Positions 35,641 through 44,523 of a stretch of DNA of 64,000 bases are shown piece after piece. The DNA is from JAABRB01 sp041617635. Lineage in GTDB: Bacteria > Pseudomonadota > Gammaproteobacteria > Burkholderiales > SG8-39. The stretch covers positions 28,053 through 92,052 of the forward strand of contig JBFJOO010000007.1 of assembly GCA_041617635.1 (NCBI GenBank), read 5' to 3'. Made by a program: the position numbers and the translations under genes. Each line of letters starts with the position of its first letter. Position 1 is the stretch's first letter. The notes under the pieces are model-generated. The model did not search any database. It worked only from the letters and a program-made list of their open reading frames with translations, and had not been told where the DNA came from.

Positions 35641-35717
35641 AGGATGCGGCGCTCGAGGAGGGCGCGGATTTCGGCGGTGCGGTCCGGCTGCATGCTCAGT
35701 TATCGGTAAGTCACGCG
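35641..35717 (-). pseudogene. Partial duplicate of the metH start region
   Basis: These 77 bp match 35440-35516 without gaps. They include a second ATG (35693) followed by 18 codons almost identical to the metH start (MQPDRTAEIRALLERRIL versus MQPDRTAELRALLERRIL), then similarity stops. Upstream of the ATG the copies diverge but keep AAGTCACGCG. The frame runs on to 35499 with unrelated residues, for a 64-codon ORF. It is either a decayed duplication or a leader ORF; the real metH lies 201 bp downstream. Confidence 0.7.
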
Positions 35718-35720
35718 ACG

Positions 35721-35757
35721 AAAAAACAAAACCCGATCGGCCAAGCGCGGATCGGGT
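35721..35757 (-). terminator. Intrinsic terminator upstream of metH, minus strand
   Basis: On the minus strand ACCCGATC (35757-35750) pairs perfectly with GATCGGGT (35738-35731) across an 11-nt loop and runs directly into TTTTGTTTTTT (35731-35721). This is a canonical rho-independent terminator. It lies between a candidate promoter (35823-35851) and metH, so it ends either a small RNA or a metH leader. Confidence 0.75.
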
Positions 35758-35816
35758 CGTTCCGCTTTAGCCGAATTTCTAGAGCGCCCGCAAGCTGGCA
35801 ATCAAATCGGCGCTGG
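35721..35816 (-). ncRNA. Candidate small RNA or attenuated metH leader
   Basis: About 95 nt from the predicted start near 35816 to the terminator T-tract. A 5-prime stem AGCGCC/GGCGCT (35814-35809 with 35788-35783, 20-nt loop) precedes a linker and the terminator hairpin. No open reading frame of note. It does not match 4.5S, 6S or the SAH riboswitch as far as I can judge by eye. Its place between rhodanese and metH and the promoter-stem-terminator layout are what support it. Confidence 0.45.
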
Positions 35817-35822
35817 TCGGAA

Positions 35823-35851
35823 AGGCTACTTTGCACCTAACTCTTTGTCAA
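35823..35851 (-). promoter_or_regulatory. Candidate promoter for the small RNA/metH leader
   Basis: Minus strand TTGACA (35851-35846), a perfect -35, then 17 nt and TAGCCT (35828-35823), a weak -10 with three consensus positions. A rhodanese promoter would lie on the opposite strand, with TATACT at 35881-35886 as its possible -10. Confidence 0.45.
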
Positions 35852-35917
35852 CCAAGGCGGTTCGCGCCCGTTGCCCGCGATATACTGCATCCCTTTCCAT
35901 CCTTCCGGCCGCTAGCA

Positions 35918-36313
35918 ATGAAGCACCTCCCCCCGCGCGACGCATTCGAGTTCTTGCACAACACGCCGCAGGCGCTCCTCGTGGATTGCCGCAGCGAAAT
36001 GGAGTACTTGTTCGTCGGGCACCCCGCAGGCGCCCTGCACGTCTCCTGGAACGACGGGGCCGACTGGGAGGTGAACCCCCACTTCGTCGGCCAGGTGAAG
36101 AAGGTCGCGGGAACCAACCACGCGCATCGGCCCATCGTCCTCATCTGCCGCAGCGGCAATCGCTCGATCGAGGCGGGCGAGGCACTCGAGCGCGCCGGAT
36201 TCACCGACGTCTACAACGTCTTGCATGGGTTCGAAGGCGATCTGGACGAGAGTCACCACCGCAACGCGAAGAACGGCTGGCGTTTCGAAGGCTTGCCGTG
36301 GGAGCAGGTGTAG
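35918..36313 (+). CDS. Rhodanese-like domain protein
   Basis: A single-domain rhodanese of 131 residues. The active-site loop ICRSGNRS (Cys near residue 76) follows the central strand PIVLICRSG; the N-terminal part has ALLVDCRSEMEYLFVGHPAG, the usual D-x-R-x-x-x-E-Y motif. Such proteins carry a persulfide and move sulfur. ATG 35918 gives MKHLPPRDAFEFL. It diverges from metH across the 425-bp region of repeats and candidate RNA. A role in sulfur metabolism next to metH is possible but unproven. Confidence 0.9.
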   Translation: MKHLPPRDAFEFLHNTPQALLVDCRSEMEYLFVGHPAGALHVSWNDGADWEVNPHFVGQVKKVAGTNHAHRPIVLICRSGNRSIEAGEALERAGFTDVYNVLHGFEGDLDESHHRNAKNGWRFEGLPWEQV

Positions 36314-36581
36314 TTCGGTGTTCGCCATTCTTTCCTGACGCCGCTCGGCGCTCCAAACCTTAGGGTACACTCCGCGGCGCTTCGCGCTGGTCGCAGGAAT
36401 CCGCGCGATTACATCGGGTTCCGCGAATAGTTCTTGGGTGGCAAAGACCCTTCTTTCGGTACTTTCTGTACCACTTTGCGCGTTCGATGATTCTCGTTCT
36501 TGGCGCGGAGACTTGGCTCGACGGACATCGTCTCCGTGCTCCCGGCATCCAGAGTCGTGAATAAACTCAACGGAGGAGAAG

Positions 36582-36836
36582 ATGAGGGACTTGTTCTTCC
36601 TGGACCGGATGATCACACCGACGATCATCACGTTCATCTATTGGTTGGTGCTCCTGGCCGCGGTGATAGGCGGCTTGGGAACGATGTTCGGCGGGATGGG
36701 CGGATCCGGTTTCGTTAGCTTTCTCATGGGAATCCTGGTGATCGTTCTCGGCGCGATCGGCGCGCGGATCTGGTGCGAGCTCTTGATCGTTCTGTTCAGG
36801 ATGAACGAGGCGCTGCAGGAAATTCGACGCAAGTAA
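36582..36836 (+). CDS. DUF4282 small membrane protein
   Basis: 84 residues, starting MRDLFFLDRMITPTIITFIYW with two membrane helices (residues 12-36 and 48-66) and the conserved ending RIWCELLIVLFRMNEALQEI. This is the DUF4282 pattern; function unknown. ATG 36582 follows a good ribosome-binding GGAGGAG. The 268 bp between it and the rhodanese gene contain no further gene that I recognise, only a small GGTAC/GTACC hairpin at 36458-36472. Confidence 0.85.
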   Translation: MRDLFFLDRMITPTIITFIYWLVLLAAVIGGLGTMFGGMGGSGFVSFLMGILVIVLGAIGARIWCELLIVLFRMNEALQEIRRK

Positions 36837-36842
36837 GAGCCC

Positions 36843-36940
36843 CCTCCCGCGCGGGGCAGCCGCAGGCCGCCGCCGCGGGAGGCGCCCGCACTCCCACACT
36901 CGAAACATCGACCCGACCCGCGCGCGTTGCGCGCGCGGGT
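36843..36940 (+). terminator. Two GC-rich hairpins after the DUF4282 gene
   Basis: CCTCCCGCG (36843-36851) pairs with CGCGGGAGG (36874-36882), and ACCCGCGCGC (36916-36925) pairs with GCGCGCGGGT (36931-36940) around a GTTGC loop. Neither is followed by a real T-run, so they are weak candidate terminators between DUF4282 and the MarR gene. Confidence 0.4.
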
Positions 36941-37032
36941 TGGCGCTGTGTCTCGGGTTCGGCTAGCATTCCGCGAAGCGGATTGTTTGGACCCGCAATA
37001 ATCAGCGTTCAAAACGGAACCTGCCGCACCAC

Positions 37033-37494
37033 ATGCCGGCCAAGCGCAACGAGACACCTCGCGAGTCGCCCGGACTCGACCACGGGATCCTCCCGACGCT
37101 GCTCGGCTATCAGCTGCGGCTTGCGCAGATTGCAGTGTTCAACGACTTTGCGGCCAGCGCGCGCGACTTCGACGTGTCGCCGGGGCGGTTCGGAATGCTC
37201 GTGCTGATCGAGGCGAATCCCGGTGTCACCCAGACCCGGCTCGCAGAAGCGGTGGGGCTCGATCGTTCGACTTTGGTGGCGGTCCTCGACCAGCTCGAGG
37301 AACGCGGCCTCCTCGAGCGCCGCCGCGGCGCGGACCGCCGCACCAACGGGCTCTGGCTTACGCGCCGCGGAAAGTCGCTCGTCGGGCGGATGAAAGAGCG
37401 CATCCGCGCGCACGAAGAGCGGCTCGCTGGCCGATTATCGGAGGCCGAGCGCGGGGCATTGCTCGAACTGCTGCGGCGCTTCGCCGCCACCTAA
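37033..37494 (+). CDS. MarR-family transcriptional regulator
   Basis: 153 residues with the MarR winged-helix: helices YQLRLAQIAVFNDFAASARD and FDVSPGRFGMLVLIEANPG, the recognition segment TQTRLAEAVGLDRSTLVAVLDQLEERG and the wing ERRRGADRRTNGLWLT, in which D-R-R is the typical wing turn. MarR proteins usually sense phenolic or CoA-linked ligands. It stands alone on the plus strand and converges with the FecR-domain gene; it may control the CoA-pathway genes beginning at 38.6 kb, but no operator was identified. Confidence 0.93.
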   Translation: MPAKRNETPRESPGLDHGILPTLLGYQLRLAQIAVFNDFAASARDFDVSPGRFGMLVLIEANPGVTQTRLAEAVGLDRSTLVAVLDQLEERGLLERRRGADRRTNGLWLTRRGKSLVGRMKERIRAHEERLAGRLSEAERGALLELLRRFAAT

Positions 37495-37501
37495 GAGGAG
37501 A

Positions 37502-38545
37502 CTAACGCGGCGCCGGCGCCGTCATGGATGGGGAAACCGTCGACGGGCTGGTCATGCCCGGCGTGAGCATCGGCGACGTCGCGGGTGCGGTCATCGAAGG
37601 CGAGATCGTCGACGGGCTGGTCATGCCGGGCGATAGCGCCGGTGATGTGGACGGCGCAGTCATCGATGGCGCGACGGTCGACGGGCTGGTCACGCCGGGC
37701 GTCAGCGTCGGCGAGATCGTTGACGGACTGGTCATTTCCGGCGTGATCTGCGGCGCGGTGGTTTGTGGTGTCGCCGCACGGCTAGGGTCGATCTGTTGCA
37801 GATTCCCGGGCTGTACCTGGCGCACCGTCGGCCCGCCACCACCGTCCTGGCTCCGTTGCGGCGGTTGGGATTTCGGCGCCGGCGCTGGCCGCGGCGGCTG
37901 CAGCAGGAACTGCGGTGCTTGGGGAAGGAGTCGCGGCGCCACCGCCGCACCGGGCGCGAATCCGGTCTGCTGGGACTGCACGTCCAGGATTCCCTGCGGC
38001 GTCTGCAGGAACGCGACCCCCTGGGTGACGCGCAGGTAGGTGCCGGGCTCGCCGGGCGGCGGGGCACCGCCCGGGGTGGGCGCCGGAATGTAAAAGGCTT
38101 CGAAGTCCGTGCCGCGGACGCCGATCGTCGCGGTCGGCGTCACCACTTTGTAGCCGGCGCGATTCACCCGCGCCACGGCCCCCGTGATGGCGCGCAGGCC
38201 ACCCCTCAAGAGCTGCAGCACGGTCGTGGCGAGCGTGTCGCTCTCGCCAAAGAACGAATGGGCTTCGATCTTGAGGTCCGAGTTCGCGCGAACCGAGAGC
38301 ATCGCGCCGTCCGAGAACCGGATCTGGGCGAGCCCGTCGGCGCCCGTGATCACCCGGTCGCCGGGCGCGAGCGAGCCGCCGCGCTCACCCGCGCGAGCGC
38401 GGCCTCCGGAGTCGACCACCTGTACGGCGCCGATCGCGACGATGAAGCTCGCCGCGGCCTGGGCGAGCGCGGCGCCCGGCACGAGGGCAAGGATCGACGT
38501 GGTTGCCATCACGGCGACGAGGCGTGCGAGGCGGTTAGGCGTCAT
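37502..38545 (-). CDS. FecR-domain exported protein with repetitive Ser/Thr/Pro tail
   Basis: About 347 residues. ATG 38545 gives a signal peptide (MTPNRLARLVAVMATTSILALVPGAALAQ). A FecR-type beta domain follows (PGDRVITGADGLAQIRFSDG, VVTPTATIGVRGTDFEAFYI), as found in surface or polysaccharide-associated periplasmic proteins. After a proline/glutamine-rich linker the protein ends in three 23-residue repeats of the type TSPSTISPSMTAPATSPMLT. Function is unknown; the tail looks like an extended low-complexity stalk. It converges with MarR. Confidence 0.8.
   Translation of the reverse strand: MTPNRLARLVAVMATTSILALVPGAALAQAAASFIVAIGAVQVVDSGGRARAGERGGSLAPGDRVITGADGLAQIRFSDGAMLSVRANSDLKIEAHSFFGESDTLATTVLQLLRGGLRAITGAVARVNRAGYKVVTPTATIGVRGTDFEAFYIPAPTPGGAPPPGEPGTYLRVTQGVAFLQTPQGILDVQSQQTGFAPGAAVAPRLLPQAPQFLLQPPRPAPAPKSQPPQRSQDGGGGPTVRQVQPGNLQQIDPSRAATPQTTAPQITPEMTSPSTISPTLTPGVTSPSTVAPSMTAPSTSPALSPGMTSPSTISPSMTAPATSPMLTPGMTSPSTVSPSMTAPAPR
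37505..37705 (-). repeat. 69-bp in-frame minisatellite in the FecR-like gene
   Basis: Three tandem units of 69 bp (last one truncated by 6 bp at the stop codon) encode 23-residue Ser/Thr/Pro repeats, with a partial fourth copy just upstream, about 37706-37744. Copies differ at many third positions, so the array is not recent, but copy number could still vary between strains. Confidence 0.8.
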
Positions 38546-38661
38546 CGGCAGTTCGCCGGCGGCGTGATCCGGCAGCAAGCGCAGGTGATGCCGTAAAGCC
38601 TAACATCGTCCGCGAGCGCCCGAGGGGACGAGTTGGCTGCGGACCTGCACCACGTCACGGC

Positions 38662-39834
38662 TCAGCGGGCGCCGTCGCCCGCCATGACCGCGTTGGCGAT
38701 CACGAGCCGCTGGATCTCGCTCGCACCCTCGTAGATCCGCAGCGCGCGGATCTCGCGGTAGAGCGTCTCGACCGTCGTCCCCGCCACCACACCCGTCCCG
38801 CCGAAAAGCTGCACGGCCTGGTCGATCACCTGCTGCGCCGTCTCGGTTGCGTAGAGTTTCGCCATCGATGCCTCGCGGGTGACCCGCCGCCCCTGCGTGT
38901 CGCGGGTCCACGCCGAGCGATACACGAGCAGCGCCGCGGCATCCACCGCAAGCGCCATGTCGGCGATCTTTGCCTGCGTGAGCTGGTAGTCGCCGAGGCG
39001 CTTGCCGAACACCTCGCGCTCGGCGCACCGTCGCAGCGCCTCGTCGAGCGCGCGGCGCGCGAACCCGAGCGCCGCCGCACCGACGGTGGTGCGAAAGACG
39101 TCCAGCGTGCTCATCGCGATCTTGAAACCTTCGCCCTCCGTGCCGAGCAGGGCTTGCGCCGGGATGCGGCAGTCGACGAACGCGAGCGTCGCGAGCGGGT
39201 GCGGCGCGATCGTGCGAATGCGCGCGGCGATGCTAAATCCGGGCGTCCCAGCGTCTACGACGAACGCCGACAGTCCCTTCGAGCCGGATTCGGGGCCGGT
39301 GCGAGCGAACACCACGTAGTGGTCGGCGATTCCGCCGTTCGAAATCCAGGTCTTGGTGCCGCTCAGCACGTAGCCATCGCCGTCGCGTTTGGCCGTCGTG
39401 GCGATGGCCCCGACGTCGCTGCCGGCCTGCGGCTCGGAAAGCGCGAAGGCTGCGATGCGTATGCCGCGCGTCACCGGGGGAAGATACGCTTGCCGTTGCG
39501 CCGCGGTCCCGAAGAGAGATATCGGTCCGGTGCCGAGGCCTTGCATCGCGAAGGCGAAATCGGCGAGCCCCGCGTGCCGCGCCAGGATCTCGCGGGTCAA
39601 GCAGAGGCTGCGAACGTCGAAGGCCCCGTCCGGAGCCGTTACGCAGCAGGATTCGAGCAGCCCGGCGCGGCCCAGGCGGCCCACGATGTCGCGACAGGTC
39701 GCGTCGACGGAGTCGTCGTCGTGCGCCTCGGCATGCGCGGTCAGCTCGTTCGCCGCAAATTGCTCCACTTCCCGGGCGCGGCGGCGGTGCCGCTCCTCGA
39801 AGAACGGCCACGCGAGATAAGTCGAGTCAGACAT
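38662..39834 (-). CDS. Acyl-CoA dehydrogenase
   Basis: FAD enzyme that introduces an alpha,beta double bond into acyl-CoA. 390 residues; the FAD/substrate motif FALSEPQAGSDVGAI lies near residue 130, TKTWISNGG near 158, and the base-containing C-terminal motif RIYEGASEIQRLVIANAV holds the likely catalytic glutamate. It is the last gene of the minus-strand catabolic array, following the enoyl-CoA hydratase by 27 bp. Substrate unknown. Confidence 0.94.
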   Translation of the reverse strand: MSDSTYLAWPFFEERHRRRAREVEQFAANELTAHAEAHDDDSVDATCRDIVGRLGRAGLLESCCVTAPDGAFDVRSLCLTREILARHAGLADFAFAMQGLGTGPISLFGTAAQRQAYLPPVTRGIRIAAFALSEPQAGSDVGAIATTAKRDGDGYVLSGTKTWISNGGIADHYVVFARTGPESGSKGLSAFVVDAGTPGFSIAARIRTIAPHPLATLAFVDCRIPAQALLGTEGEGFKIAMSTLDVFRTTVGAAALGFARRALDEALRRCAEREVFGKRLGDYQLTQAKIADMALAVDAAALLVYRSAWTRDTQGRRVTREASMAKLYATETAQQVIDQAVQLFGGTGVVAGTTVETLYREIRALRIYEGASEIQRLVIANAVMAGDGAR

Positions 39835-39861
39835 CGGCGGCGCTTGGGGTGGGTGGTCCGA

Positions 39862-40680
<819 letters not shown>

Positions 40681-40719
40681 GCGTTCCTCCTAAAAGTGAC
40701 CTTGCCGGTCCCGACCGGC

Positions 40720-41466
40720 TCAGCCGACCATCGTCAATCCGCCGCTCACGCTTAGGACCTGGCCGGTGACGAAGCTCGATGCATCGCTGGAGAAGAAGAC
40801 GACTGCGTCGGCGACCTCGGCCGGCTGCGCGAGCCGCTGCATCGGGGTCACGCGGACGAACGCCTCGCGGATCTTGTCGGGCACCGTGGCGAGCAGCGGC
40901 GTATCGGTGGGACCCGGACACACGCAGTTCACGGTGATGTTGTACCGCGCCATCTCGCGCGCCAGCGACTTGGTGAATGCGATCACACCGCCCTTGGCCG
41001 CCGAGTACACCGTCTCTCCAAGGCTCCCGACGCGCCCGGCGTCGCTCGCCACCGAGACGATCTTGCCTGCTCTGCGCTCGATCATCGGCTCGATGAACGC
41101 CCGGGTCACCATGATCGGTCCCATGAGGTTGAGGTCGACGACCTTGCGCCAGAAGTCCGGCGTGTTCTTGATGAACGGCTCCGTCCTGTCCCAGCCCGCG
41201 ACGTTCGCGATGATATCCACTTGCTGCGCCTTAACGAGGGCGTCGCGCCGGAATGCATCGATCGATTCGGGATCGGTCACGTCGAGGCGAAAGAAGTCCG
41301 CCCGCTGGCCCTTCTCGCGCGCGCGCGCCGCTACCGCCTCGCCGGCTTCGGTGGCGATGTCCCCGAGCAGCACGTGCGCACCCGCAGCGGCGAGTTTCTC
41401 CGCGGTCGCGCGTCCGATTCCGGAGGCGGCGCCGGTCACAACGGCGGTCTTTCCCTGAAGCTGCAT
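40720..41466 (-). CDS. SDR oxidoreductase, resembling 2-hydroxycyclohexanecarboxyl-CoA dehydrogenase
   Basis: Classical short-chain dehydrogenase of 248 residues: NAD-binding TGAASGIGRATAEKL, NVAG at the N-A-G position, catalytic Ser in IVSVASDAGRVGS and the YSAAKGG motif (Tyr-x-x-x-Lys), and the PGPTDTPLL loop. The segments SDAGRVGSLGETVYSAAKGG and TGQVLSVSGGLTM recall BadH of Rhodopseudomonas (from memory). It would oxidise a 3-hydroxyacyl-CoA in the array. Position between the CMD-like gene and the enoyl-CoA hydratase supports this. Confidence 0.9.
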   Translation of the reverse strand: MQLQGKTAVVTGAASGIGRATAEKLAAAGAHVLLGDIATEAGEAVAARAREKGQRADFFRLDVTDPESIDAFRRDALVKAQQVDIIANVAGWDRTEPFIKNTPDFWRKVVDLNLMGPIMVTRAFIEPMIERRAGKIVSVASDAGRVGSLGETVYSAAKGGVIAFTKSLAREMARYNITVNCVCPGPTDTPLLATVPDKIREAFVRVTPMQRLAQPAEVADAVVFFSSDASSFVTGQVLSVSGGLTMVG

Positions 41467-41586
41467 CGTATGGTTACCCCGTAATCTGGAGGACTCTGAC
41501 TTGCGCCGGGACGCGGGGCCGCGATGTGAGCCTGACCGGTCCCGTTACGTCGTCGCCTGAATGATTGCGCATTGAGTATCGGTCGT

Positions 41587-42207
41587 CTAGGTGGTCCGCG
41601 CGTGCCGCCCGATGCCCCAGCCCATCCCGGCGAGGTGCCTCTCGCCCACCTCGACGGGGTCCGACTCGAGCGGGGTCGCCATGGTGTCGTTCCAGCGGTT
41701 GAGGAAGCCGAACAGAGCGATCACAGCGACGATTTCCACGATCTGGCCTTCGTCCCAGTGCTTGCGCAACTCGGTGAACATTTCGTCGGTCACATCGTTC
41801 GGGACCTGTCCGCCCGCCAGCGCCACATCGAGCGCTGCGCGCTCCGCATCGTTGAAGAGCGGGCTCGTTCGATACTCCCAAACGGCCGCCAGCTTCGCAT
41901 CGTCCACACCCGTGGATAATGCATGGCCGGCGGTGTGCGCCATGCAGTACTGGCACCCGGCCGCGCGACTCGCGACATGACCCACGAGTCGCCGCAGTCC
42001 GAGGTCCACGCTTCCTTCCGGGTCCCAGACCGCAGCCGAAAGCTGGGCGTACGCTTTGAGTAGCTTCGGGCGCCGCTGCATCGTGAGCTGGCTGTTCGGG
42101 AGGTAGCCGTTCCGCTGCTCGAGCTTCGCGAAGTACTCCGCGAGCGTCGGGTCGTGATCGGCAGGCAGCGGCGCGAGCCGCGGCCTGGGAAGTTCGGTTC
42201 TTCGCAT
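41587..42207 (-). CDS. Carboxymuconolactone decarboxylase-family protein
   Basis: 206 residues with a single CMD/AhpD-type domain. The redox-like motif AAGCQYCMAHTAGHA (Cys-x-x-Cys with a downstream His) near residue 90 is intact, as in AhpD-like peroxidase partners rather than in true decarboxylases, which lack it. Good SD AGGAGG before ATG 42207. It lies between the amidohydrolase and SDR genes of the catabolic array; its reaction is unknown. Confidence 0.9.
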   Translation of the reverse strand: MRRTELPRPRLAPLPADHDPTLAEYFAKLEQRNGYLPNSQLTMQRRPKLLKAYAQLSAAVWDPEGSVDLGLRRLVGHVASRAAGCQYCMAHTAGHALSTGVDDAKLAAVWEYRTSPLFNDAERAALDVALAGGQVPNDVTDEMFTELRKHWDEGQIVEIVAVIALFGFLNRWNDTMATPLESDPVEVGERHLAGMGWGIGRHARTT

Positions 42208-42223
42208 GTCGACCTCCTTGTCG

Positions 42224-43240
42224 CTACAGCTTGAGCAGGCGCGCCGCGTTCGCCTCGGTGATCGCGCGCTTTGCGGCCTCGTCCAGCTGCGGATGCGCGG
42301 TCACGTTCTCGACTGGCCGTTCGTACGCAATCGGAAAGCAGTAATCGCTGCCCATCAATATGCGGTCGGCGCCGATCACGCGCACCAGGTACTCCAGCAC
42401 GTCGTCGGAGTACCCTACGGTATCGTAGTAGAACCGCCGCAGGTAATCGACCGGCGCCTGGCGGCTCGTGCTCTTGAGATCCGGGCGCTTGTCCCAGCCG
42501 CGGCTCAGCCGTCCCACGAGCCATGGAAATGCCCCGCCCGCGTGCGGTAGGACGACCGTGAGCTGCGGGCAGCGGTCGAGCACGCCGCCAAAGATGAGGT
42601 GCGCCGCCGCGATCGCGGACTCGAACGGGTTGCCGAGCAAATTGGTGAGGTAGTGCTTCTGCAAGCGCTCGTGCCCGATCACGAAGACCGGGTGGAGAAA
42701 GACCGGCAGCCCCAGCGCCTCGATGCGCTCGTAGACCGGAAAGAACGACGGATCGGAAAGCTCGCGGTCGTTCACGCGGGTGGAGATGTAGAAGCCCCTT
42801 ACCCCGGGCAGCTGCGCCGCCCGCTCTGCTTCCTTCATCGCGAGGTCCGGCTCGTGCATCGGGAGCGCGGCGAGCCCCACCAGCCGCTGCGGCGCGTGCT
42901 CGTGCGCGCGTGCAAGCTCTTCGTTGAACGTGGCGGCCAGGCGCTCCCCGAGATCGCGCCCTGCCCAGTACACCATCGGCTGTGAAAGCGAGAGGGCGTG
43001 GACTTTGACGCCTTGTTCGTCCATCGCGGCGAGCCGCGCGTCGAGGTCCACGAATCGCGGACCAGCCGGGCCGGTGGTCAGGTAGCCGACCTTGAACTGC
43101 GGCCCCTTGCCCTCCACCTCGCGCCATTCCACGCCGTGTGCGGGACCATGCTTTGCGAGCAAGTCGAGAAAGGGTTTCGGATACCAGTGGGCATGAACGT
43201 CCACCGGGCCGGGAGCATGCGGTGCGTGTGCTGCGCTCAT
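42224..43240 (-). CDS. ACMSD-type amidohydrolase
   Basis: About 338 residues, amidohydrolase superfamily 2. Metal ligands are clear: HAH in VDVHAHWYP near the N-terminus, a His in VFLHPVFVIG, PHAGG and the Asp of MGSDYCF. This set fits aminocarboxymuconate-semialdehyde decarboxylase (ACMSD) relatives, which also include resorcylate decarboxylases and hydrolases. ATG 43240 overlaps the dctM stop (ATGA), so it is coupled to the transporter. An alternative start at 43261 would overlap more of dctM and is unlikely. Confidence 0.88.
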   Translation of the reverse strand: MSAAHAPHAPGPVDVHAHWYPKPFLDLLAKHGPAHGVEWREVEGKGPQFKVGYLTTGPAGPRFVDLDARLAAMDEQGVKVHALSLSQPMVYWAGRDLGERLAATFNEELARAHEHAPQRLVGLAALPMHEPDLAMKEAERAAQLPGVRGFYISTRVNDRELSDPSFFPVYERIEALGLPVFLHPVFVIGHERLQKHYLTNLLGNPFESAIAAAHLIFGGVLDRCPQLTVVLPHAGGAFPWLVGRLSRGWDKRPDLKSTSRQAPVDYLRRFYYDTVGYSDDVLEYLVRVIGADRILMGSDYCFPIAYERPVENVTAHPQLDEAAKRAITEANAARLLKL

Positions 43241-44511
43241 TTCAGGAACTGGACGATCCAAAGAGAGAGTTGAGGAACGAATGTCACCACGATGAGTGCC
43301 GCCACCGCAACCGCGATGAACGGTGCCAGTCCGGGATAGATGGAAGACAGGGGCGCCTTGAAAATCGCCTGCCCGACAAAGATGTTGAGGCCGAACGGCG
43401 GCGTGAAGGTGCCGATGCTCAGGTTCATCACCAGTATCACGCCGAAGTGGATCGGGTCAACGCCCGCCGCCATGGCGATCGGCAGCAGGAGCGGCGCGAG
43501 CACCAGGATCGATGAGGCCGTGTCGAGCACCATGCCGACGAGCAGGAGAAACGCGTTGATCGCGAGCAGCACTGCCCAGGTCGGCCAGCCCAGAGCGTTG
43601 ATGAAATCCGCCGCCGCCTGCGCGGCGCCGCTCACCGTCAACAGCCACGAATACACGCCCGCGCATGCGACGATGATGAAGATTTGCGCGGTCAGGTACA
43701 TCGAGCGCGCCGCGGTGCGAAAGATCTCGCGGGGTCCGAGCTCGCGATACACGAGTCCGACGACGATCAACGCGTAGACGCACGCCACGCCGGCGGCCTC
43801 CGTCGGGGAAAACACGCCCGTGTAGATGCCGCCCAGGATGATCACCGGCGCGGCGATCGACCAGATTCCCGCACGGGTTGCCGCAAAGAACTCCGCCAGC
43901 CTGAACGGCATGACGCCGCGATCGCCCCGCCGAGCGGTGTAGATGAAGATGTACGCTGCGAACGCCGCTGCGAGCAGCAGCCCCGGGAAGATCCCGGCCG
44001 CGAACAGCCTCACGATGGACGCCTCGGCGGCGATGCCATAGAGGATGAAGCCGATTGACGGGGGGATCAGGTTGTCGATCGCCGCCCCGGAAATGAGCAG
44101 GCCGGTCGAGAACTTCTCGTTGTATCCCGCGTCGCGCAGACGCTGGTAGGTCAGCCCGCCCACGGCCGCGACGGTGGCCGCGGTGGAACCGGAGATCGCA
44201 CCGAACACGGTGGTGGTGCCGAGCGCCGTGAGGGGCAGGCTTCCGCGAACGCCGCCGATCATCGACGTGACCCAGCGCAAGAGACGCTCGGAAACGCCGC
44301 CCTTGCCCATGAGGTCGCCGGCGAAGATGAAGAATGGCACGGCGAGCAGCGCGTACTTGTCGATGCTGCTGAACATCACCTGGTGCACCGCGGTCGCGGG
44401 CACATCGGAGAAGAACACCAGCACCACCGCGGAAGTGGCGAGGAGGATCAGAAACAACGGGAAGCCGAGCGCCAGCAGCACGATCGGCAGGAGCGCCATC
44501 ACCCATCCCAT
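43237..44511 (-). CDS. dctM: TRAP transporter large permease, DctM type
   Basis: 424 residues, about 12 membrane helices, starting MGWVMALLPIVLLALGFPLF. It has the conserved DctM loops VPFFIFAGDLMGKGG and the ISGSTAATVAAVGG region, and the NLSIGTFTPPFGLNIFV C-terminal hairpin. It moves a carboxylic acid using the Na+ gradient, with the periplasmic binding protein (dctP) and the small permease (dctQ). Twelve bp downstream of dctQ; its stop overlaps the amidohydrolase start. Confidence 0.95.
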   Translation of the reverse strand: MGWVMALLPIVLLALGFPLFLILLATSAVVLVFFSDVPATAVHQVMFSSIDKYALLAVPFFIFAGDLMGKGGVSERLLRWVTSMIGGVRGSLPLTALGTTTVFGAISGSTAATVAAVGGLTYQRLRDAGYNEKFSTGLLISGAAIDNLIPPSIGFILYGIAAEASIVRLFAAGIFPGLLLAAAFAAYIFIYTARRGDRGVMPFRLAEFFAATRAGIWSIAAPVIILGGIYTGVFSPTEAAGVACVYALIVVGLVYRELGPREIFRTAARSMYLTAQIFIIVACAGVYSWLLTVSGAAQAAADFINALGWPTWAVLLAINAFLLLVGMVLDTASSILVLAPLLLPIAMAAGVDPIHFGVILVMNLSIGTFTPPFGLNIFVGQAIFKAPLSSIYPGLAPFIAVAVAALIVVTFVPQLSLWIVQFLK

Positions 44512-44523
44512 CGTGATGGGCTC

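Noticed and set aside
35495..35860. SAM or SAH riboswitch ahead of metH
   Set aside because: I looked for the conserved GAGGAGCG/TGC core and pseudoknot of the SAH riboswitch and the SAM-I/SAM-II cores and saw none.
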